Shown in pieces: positions 62,701-64,000 of a DNA stretch of 64,000 nt. Numbering within the stretch: the stretch's first letter is position 1; every line of letters starts with the position of its first letter. The position numbers were made by a program, and so were the translations under genes. This stretch comes from Larus michahellis (taxonomy: Eukaryota; Chordata; Aves; Charadriiformes; Laridae). Location of the stretch: NCBI RefSeq assembly GCF_964199755.1, contig NC_133896.1, forward strand, positions 62,351,142 through 62,415,141, read 5' to 3'. Under the pieces are notes generated by a model. That model saw nothing but the letters and a program-made list of their open reading frames with translations. It was not told the origin of the DNA and did no database searches.

Positions 62701-64000
62701 GACCTCATTTTCATTTCTGACCTCATGAAAACCTACTCTTTGCCCCTTTGCCTGCCAGCCAGCCCTGTTCTGAGTTAGACAGAGCACACGAGGCAGGGTG
62801 GACGGGATCACCTTTCTTTCCGAAAAAGAGTACAAGGCAGCGCTAGCACTTGTTTTAGTTTATTCCTGCTCCTGGGTGTAATTATAACCTCTGGGTTTCA
62901 GCGTAAAGGTGGAAGGGGATGTGATTGAATGGGGTTAAGGTTGGGTTTTTTTTGAATTGCATTAATACGTGACTTATATGACAATCAGCCACCCTCACAG
63001 AGGAATGCAGGCAGTATTTGCAAGCTGCCTGTGGATTTATGAAGCGTGTGGAAACACACTGTACGTTATTTCCTGAGACCTGTTTCTTTACTCAGCAATG
63101 GTGTTTGCTTATTCTGGGACAATGATGAAACATGAAGGTACTAAAAACAAAATTTAAAAAAAGGATAGAAAATGTTTCTTTCAAAAGCTAACAAGGGCCC
63201 CGTTTCTTAATAGGACAGAAAAAAAATGACAAACTTTTCAGTACCTAGTTGGGATTTTGAGAGATCTCCTAGAGAAAACTCTATTTATCATATAGTTATT
63301 TATGCTTCTTTGAGAAAGCTTTATTTATTATCTATTAATATATTCTTCTTTTTTTAAATTTTGTTCCCTCTTTTCTGTGAAGACTGTTTACACCAAAACA
63401 ATATCTTTGTTTTCAGAGTTCATCTGCTCCCGCTGCTCCTTTTCCAGCTGAAGTCACAATACTCGGTCTGTGACATCACCGCTGGCTGCAGTGACAACGT
63501 GGTGTCACAAAGAGGAGTTTTCACTCCAGGTGGAGAGTGTGCAGCAGCAGCCGCAGACAAGCTCTACCAAGTGCAGAGAGCATGTTTGACTATACACATT
63601 GCTAGTCATGAAGAAAGAAGGGAAGGAAAAATCTGCAAGAAAACCCAGGAGAAGAAAACTCGTGGAATGCCTGTGTAGGTCTTAGGAGAGTGTGCAGCTT
63701 CTAGGGTGGGCATGGGTGTGCTGGAGACTCTGCCTTTCGCAGGATTTCTTTTGAAATCAGTTGACAGCAGACCAAATACTTAACTGTTAGAAAATGACTT
63801 ACTTTTAAAAAAGAGAGAGTGGGAGAGAGGGGTTTAATTTAGATCCAAGTATGACTAGGATACTTTAAGTGTATCCACAAGTATTGCGGGGGGTTTTTTT
63901 GCTTTTTTTTTTTATACACAACCCCCCTTGCAGAAAACAAGGGAAGATGACTAATGTCCCGATCCTGCTAATGCTTACACATGTGGTTAGCTTTCAATGT
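53786..64000 (+). other. HIPK2 intron 1, distal part to the window edge
   Basis: No exon is supported. AT-rich blocks at about 58420-58700 and 59390-59560 contain TAAT and TTTAT words with few simple repeats and could be conserved elements; this is inference. A 105-codon plus-strand frame at 63361-63678 has no recognised domain. HIPK2 exon 2 must lie right of the window. Confidence 0.55.

Noticed and set aside
63361..63678. 105-codon plus-strand frame, considered as HIPK2 exon 2
   Set aside because: It does not resemble the HIPK2 N-terminal region and cannot be joined in phase to give it.

Overview
This looks like vertebrate nuclear DNA, most likely from a bird. It is a sparse mix of introns and intergenic sequence with one large CpG island. 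The only clear interspersed repeat is a 5'-truncated CR1 LINE (about 21.94-22.57 kb) of the kind that dominates avian genomes. I saw no bacterial-type genes, viral genes, tRNAs, rRNAs or CRISPR arrays. The species cannot be fixed from the sequence.

Two genes can be named, both only by their 5' ends. On the minus strand, 1526-1724 is the first coding exon of TBXAS1 (thromboxane A synthase, CYP5A1). It encodes the start methionine and N-terminal membrane anchor and ends in a GTAAGT donor. The rest of the gene lies left of the window. On the plus strand, 36767-36785 is the short coding part of HIPK2 exon 1 (Met-Ala-Pro-Met-Tyr-Glu plus one base of a Gly codon), followed by a GTAAG donor. It sits at the 5' side of a CpG island of about 2.6 kb. 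HIPK2 exon 2 was not found, so 36786-64000 is read as intron 1. The divergent TBXAS1/HIPK2 order matches the human 7q34 arrangement.

Layout: 1-1525, TBXAS1 intron; 1526-1724, TBXAS1 coding exon; 1725-14331, inferred TBXAS1 5' intron; about 14060-14660, a small CpG-rich promoter with two inverted ZNF143/Staf-type motifs and a minus-strand donor at 14332/14331, proposed as the TBXAS1 first exon; about 14.66-36.0 kb, intergenic sequence with the CR1 and an unexplained 325-codon minus-strand ORF; 36.0-38.9 kb, HIPK2 promoter, leader and CpG island; 38.9-64 kb, HIPK2 intron 1 with microsatellites and a strong RFX X-box-like site at 46307-46320.

Nearly all other open frames are short or lie in stop-poor GC-rich DNA and are not annotated as genes. 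I found no convincing new biological system. The most testable points are the several upstream ATGs in the HIPK2 leader, the paired ZNF143 promoter for TBXAS1, the X-box site and the long minus-strand ORF.
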